Below are positions 48,193-51,048 of a stretch of DNA of 51,048 nucleotides, one piece after another. Source of the stretch: a virus; IMG/VR virus record IMGVR_UViG_3300032236_000884, positions 1-51,048 of that record. The stretch is one strand, 5' to 3'. The translations under genes were made by a program, and so were the position numbers. The notes under the pieces were generated by a model. It was not told the DNA's origin and did not search any database. It saw only the letters and a list, made by a program, of their open reading frames with translations. The first letter of the stretch is position 1, and every line of letters begins with the position of its first letter.

Positions 48193-48873
48193 ATGACACT
48201 TATTATGACCCCCGAAATTATTGAATCAGAAAATCACACAGAACAAAAACTTTCAGTAGGCACATATTTTCCTACCAATGTTTATAGTATTAAAAAAATA
48301 GAATTTTTGGATTCTGTAAAAAAATCTGCATATAATGCTGTTTCTGAACAATCAAAAAATTATGATGATATTTACCCAGTAGTAATGTCTGGTAATATAT
48401 TTGAGGATGAAACTATAAAAGATTTTACTGATTATATCGGAAACACAGCTTGGAATATCTTAAATGATCAAGGATATGCAATGGAAAATTATGAGTTATA
48501 TTTTACTGAAATGTGGATGCAGGAACATCATAAACATTCATTGATGGAACAACATTCCCATGCTGGTGGAATTCAAATGGTTGGATTTTATTTTCTAGAA
48601 ACTCCAGAAAACTGTAGTAAACTTTTAATGCATGATCCTCGACCAGCCAAAGTACAAATAAATTTACAACAAAAAAATGACAATATAGCCACTTACGGAA
48701 GTGATATTATAAATTTTGTCCCTGAACCTGGATTATTAATTTTTACTAATGCTTGGTTGCCTCATTCATTTGGAAGACATGCAAGTGACGATCCCATCAG
48801 ATTTATTCATTTTAATTTAAATGTAAAATACAATTCAAAAGAATGTCAATTTAACCAAGCTGAAATTATATAA
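48193..48873 (+). CDS. 2OG-Fe(II) oxygenase family protein, 226 aa
   Basis: Residues about 110-210 show the double-stranded beta-helix of this group: MEQHSHAGGIQMVGFYFLETPENCSKLLMHDPRP, a GDIINFVP-like strand (written SDIINFVPEPGLLIFTNAWLPHSF) and DDPIRFIHFNL. The His in HSHAGG and LPHSF with a nearby acidic residue are likely iron ligands, and Arg in DDPIRF likely binds 2-oxoglutarate. Such genes are common in the fibre locus of cyanophage-like phages; the substrate is unknown and could be a virion protein (prolyl/lysyl hydroxylation) or host factor. GGAG precedes ATG 48193. Confidence 0.8.
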   Translation: MTLIMTPEIIESENHTEQKLSVGTYFPTNVYSIKKIEFLDSVKKSAYNAVSEQSKNYDDIYPVVMSGNIFEDETIKDFTDYIGNTAWNILNDQGYAMENYELYFTEMWMQEHHKHSLMEQHSHAGGIQMVGFYFLETPENCSKLLMHDPRPAKVQINLQQKNDNIATYGSDIINFVPEPGLLIFTNAWLPHSFGRHASDDPIRFIHFNLNVKYNSKECQFNQAEII

Positions 48874-49100
48874 TGAACAAATATTTGATAAGATTCAATA
48901 AAACGCGAGGCCAACCAGGAAGAGGAACTTTTGATCATGTTTGGCGAGTTTTTGAAAATGACAAAGAATATCTGTTTAAGAATGTAGAAATAAATGTCAA
49001 CTCTTATTCAGAACGTTCCGGTGAAGATTGGAATATTGCTTGTGAAGGTATTATGACTATAGACAGAACAACATCTACTGCGATAATCAACAATATTTAA
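48873..49100 (+). CDS. Conserved hypothetical protein, 75 aa
   Basis: MNKYLIRFNKTRGQPGRGTFDHVWRVFENDKEYLFKNVEINVNSYSERSGEDWNIACEG is a conserved small protein of aquatic T4-like phages, seen near 2OG-oxygenase and fibre genes. No function known to me. Its start overlaps the oxygenase stop (TAATG) and it ends before a terminator. Confidence 0.68.
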   Translation: MNKYLIRFNKTRGQPGRGTFDHVWRVFENDKEYLFKNVEINVNSYSERSGEDWNIACEGIMTIDRTTSTAIINNI

Positions 49101-49109
49101 TACACACAA

Positions 49110-49129
49110 ACCCTCTTCGGAGGGTTTTT
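49110..49129 (+). terminator. Rho-independent terminator
   Basis: ACCCTC (49110-49115), loop TTCG, GAGGGT (49120-49125) and a T-run to 49129. It ends the adhesin/oxygenase transcript. Confidence 0.9.
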
Positions 49130-49135
49130 AATAAA

Positions 49136-49143
49136 TATAAATA
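49136..49143 (+). promoter_or_regulatory. Late promoter TATAAATA
   Basis: An exact late box directly after the terminator and 27 bases before the gene at 49171, so a new late transcript starts here. Confidence 0.65.
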
Positions 49144-49170
49144 ATACTATAACTAAATTAGGATCGTATA

Positions 49171-49521
49171 ATGGCAGGATATCAAGATCTATTTATGAAC
49201 CAAGGAGAAACATTTACAAGTTCTCTGACATTAACAGACGACAATGGATTGCCATATGATTTAAGTAATTTCATTATAGCAAGCCAAGCTAGAAAATCAT
49301 TTTATTCAGCAAATGCTGTAATAACTTTTGATTCAGCTATTACTGATCATGTTGGTGGTGTTATTCAGATATCTGCAAATTCAGCAACAACCTTAAATGT
49401 ATCAGCAACAAGACTGGTATATGATGTGTATATCAGGGAAGTTCCTACTGGTACTGTTTCTAGAGTATTAGAAGGTACAATATACGTAAGTCCAGCAGTA
49501 ACCACAACATTAAGTTATTAA
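49171..49521 (+). CDS. Conserved virion-associated protein, 116 aa
   Basis: A beta-rich small protein: MAGYQDLFMNQGETFTSSLTLTDDNGLPYDLSNFIIASQARKSFYSANA...VYDVYIREVPTGTVSRVLEGTIYVSPAVTT. This domain precedes fibre genes in many T4-like and other phages (Ig-like, probably a virion decoration or fibre connector). First gene of a new late transcript. Confidence 0.65.
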   Translation: MAGYQDLFMNQGETFTSSLTLTDDNGLPYDLSNFIIASQARKSFYSANAVITFDSAITDHVGGVIQISANSATTLNVSATRLVYDVYIREVPTGTVSRVLEGTIYVSPAVTTTLSY

Positions 49522-49522
49522 A

Positions 49523-50185
49523 ATGGTAAACGTAGTAGTAAATCCTGTTAATACGGTTAATGTAAGGATTGGACAAAATAAACCTAAGGTAGTATCAGTT
49601 GCAACTCCAGCAAACCAAGGGTTTGATATTGTCAACTACGAACTAATTGCTACTGAAGGACAAACAGAATTTTTTGTTAATGGTGGATATACAGTAGGTA
49701 ATATTTCAGTTTATATCAACGGAATACTCTTATCTAATACTGATTTTGATTCTTCTAATGGAAGAACAATAATTTTATATATACCAGCATCATCTGGAGA
49801 TAATATTACAATATCAAAATGGGCTTCTGGTATTGTTTCTGCAAAATCTAATTATGTAACTTTAAATGATGTTTCAATAACATCTAATACAGTATCAACT
49901 ACGACAAATATTGCGAATCAAGTATTAGATGTAGTTGATATACGTCTTTACAGATCCGCTAAATATCTTATTCAAGTAACAAGCGGAAGTGATTCACAAA
50001 CAAGTGAAGTTTTATTGATCCACGATGGTATTAATGTATTTGTAACTGAATATGGTTTGATTTATACAGATATCGCTCTTATGACTTATGATGGCGTTAT
50101 AAATGGATTCAACGCAGAATTGTTAATGAGTCCAGTTAACTCTGTAAATAATATTAAAATCTACAAGACTTCTACAATACTATAA
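49523..50185 (+). CDS. Conserved structural protein, 220 aa
   Basis: MVNVVVNPVNTVNVRIGQNKPKVVSVATPANQGFD, then QTEFFVNGGYTVGNISVYINGILLSNTDFDSSNGRTIILYIPASSGDNITISKW, a fibre-associated beta-domain also recognisable in fragment form within the 979-residue fibre (residues about 540-585). The C-terminal half is another beta domain with YLIQVTSGSDSQTSEVLLIHDG. Likely part of the tail fibre complex. The stop overlaps the next start (TAATG). Confidence 0.62.
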   Translation: MVNVVVNPVNTVNVRIGQNKPKVVSVATPANQGFDIVNYELIATEGQTEFFVNGGYTVGNISVYINGILLSNTDFDSSNGRTIILYIPASSGDNITISKWASGIVSAKSNYVTLNDVSITSNTVSTTTNIANQVLDVVDIRLYRSAKYLIQVTSGSDSQTSEVLLIHDGINVFVTEYGLIYTDIALMTYDGVINGFNAELLMSPVNSVNNIKIYKTSTIL

Positions 50186-51048
50186 TGTCAAATTCCAGAA
50201 ATATATCTACAGTACCTTCAGATTTAGCTAATAATATTGGAAAAATATTATCAGTAAATAATGCAGCTAAAATAGTTTGGAAAGATGATACTGGAAGCGC
50301 AAATACTGTAGAATTACAAATAGGGTTGAAAAAAACTAATGATAATGTAGCAAATCTTTCATTCGTAGTAACTGATTCAGTTTACAGAACTGCTAAAGCC
50401 GCATATAATGTAGCTAATCTTGCTTTTACAGTAGCAAATAGTTCTTGGTTTACTGCAAATACTGCTAATGCGACTGCTAACATTGCATTAAGCGTTGCAA
50501 AATCAAGCTTTAATCAAGCAAATACAGCTTACGATAGAGCAAACATTGCCTATACACAAGCAAATAATTCATATACTTATGCTTCTAATATAGCAAATAG
50601 TGCATTTATTTCAGCAAATTCAGCTTGGAATACAGCGAATGCAGGATACAATGTAGCTAATCTTGCTTTTACAGTAGCAAATAGTTCTTGGTTTACTGCA
50701 AATACTGCTAATGCGACTGCTAACATTGCATTAAGCGTTGCAAAATCGGCGTATGGACAAGCAAATAATGAACCGAAAGGCGCAGCTGCTTATAACGTTG
50801 CGAATCTTTCATTTGCAGTAGCTAACGCTTCTTTTAACACTGCCAACGCTGGATATAATGTAGCTAATAACGCTTATAATGTTGCAAATACCGCTTGGGT
50901 TGGAGCTAATGCTGCGTATACATATGCTTCTAGTACCGCTAATAACGCTTATAATACAGCTAATGCTGCTTGGAGCACAGCTAATTCTAAATTCAATTCA
51001 TCAGGCGGAAGTATATCAGGTCCAGTAACCATTAATTCAACTTTAACC
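50185..51048 (+). CDS. Repetitive tail fibre, 5' part only (cut by window edge)
   Basis: Open from ATG 50185 to the end of the window (288 codons without stop). After an N-terminal domain (SNSRNISTVPSDLANNIGKILSVNNAAKIVWKDD) come about 25 short alternating repeats of the type A-x-x-x-A-N or Y-N-V-A-N-x-A-F, rich in Ala and Asn, which form a trimeric helical or beta shaft in long fibres. The last codons (SSGGSISGPVTINSTL) start a different domain common in phage fibres. The C-terminal receptor-binding part lies outside. Confidence 0.78.
   Translation, partial: MSNSRNISTVPSDLANNIGKILSVNNAAKIVWKDDTGSANTVELQIGLKKTNDNVANLSFVVTDSVYRTAKAAYNVANLAFTVANSSWFTANTANATANIALSVAKSSFNQANTAYDRANIAYTQANNSYTYASNIANSAFISANSAWNTANAGYNVANLAFTVANSSWFTANTANATANIALSVAKSAYGQANNEPKGAAAYNVANLSFAVANASFNTANAGYNVANNAYNVANTAWVGANAAYTYASSTANNAYNTANAAWSTANSKFNSSGGSISGPVTINSTLT
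50407..50504 (+). repeat. 98-bp perfect direct repeat, copy 1
   Basis: Identical to 50650-50747, offset 243 bases (81 codons, in frame). Codes for the shaft segment NVANLAFTVANSSWF and onward. Exact identity at the DNA level points to a recent duplication or gene conversion. Confidence 0.93.
50650..50747 (+). repeat. 98-bp perfect direct repeat, copy 2
   Basis: Second copy of the in-frame repeat at 50407-50504 within the same fibre gene. Unequal exchange between copies would change shaft length in steps of 81 residues. Confidence 0.93.

Noticed and set aside
1-51048. CRISPR array, insertion sequence, integrase or attachment site
   Set aside because: No spaced repeat array, transposase, integrase or att-like core was seen. 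The repeats found are coding duplications or RNA stems.

Overview
The window is about 51 kb of an AT-rich, densely packed genome of a T4-like myovirus (Caudoviricetes). The evidence is a run of T4 homologues in T4-like neighbourhoods: gp33-gp59-gp32, gp26-gp51-like, gp4, gp48, gp53, gp25, gp6, gp7 and gp8. It also has late promoters of the TATAAATA type and many stop/start overlaps. gp32 without zinc ligands, the DUF4815 protein, several S74-type fibres and a 2OG-Fe(II) oxygenase resemble aquatic (cyanophage/pelagiphage-like) T4 relatives. No photosynthesis genes are present and the host cannot be named from sequence.

Layout. (1) 1-7.7 kb, accessory and lysis: a Bfd-like 2Fe-2S protein beside a tRNA-Asn; three plus-strand genes whose N-termini look like T4 capsid-targeting peptides; a minus-strand block with endolysin, holin-like protein, YqeY-like protein and methyltransferase; then a TROVE/Ro60-like vWA protein with an array of structured RNAs upstream and one related element downstream. 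(2) 7.7-12.9 kb: small genes, a PurD-like ATP-grasp enzyme, an HExxH protein, and two sigma70-like promoters driving plus-strand small genes. (3) 12.9-17.1 kb: PhoH-like ATPase, PD-(D/E)XK nuclease, secreted HNH-like and RlpA-like proteins, then gp33-gp59-gp32 ending in a strong terminator. (4) 17.1-22.8 kb, minus strand: a homing-endonuclease-like gene, then hub/tail genes (transglycosylase hub protein, gp51-like, gp26, tail tube, an unknown protein, gp4). (5) 22.8-41 kb, plus strand: tail tube cap, wedge and hub genes and a 2140-residue DUF4815 protein. (6) 41-51 kb: fibre and adhesin locus with duplicated cassettes, S74 chaperone domains, glycine-rich adhesins, an oxygenase, and a repetitive fibre gene cut by the right edge.

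The most interesting system is at 5.7-7.7 kb on the minus strand. A gene for a Ro60-like protein (TROVE/DUF2828 architecture with a vWA MIDAS motif) is preceded by three tandem RNA elements and followed by a fourth. All four have a 7-bp terminal stem, then five nucleotides and GCAA on the 5' side, and an A-run close to the closing strand. Two of them contain an almost perfect but circularly permuted tRNA body: the T-arm half comes first, the acceptor stem is closed by a loop, and the D-arm half follows. This is the topology expected of bacterial YrlA-type Y RNAs, which mimic tRNA and are bound by Ro60. I read it as a phage-encoded Ro60-Y RNA particle with an expanded RNA family. The alternative, true permuted tRNA genes, is kept open because one element would give a well-formed Lys(UUU) anticodon arm if joined.
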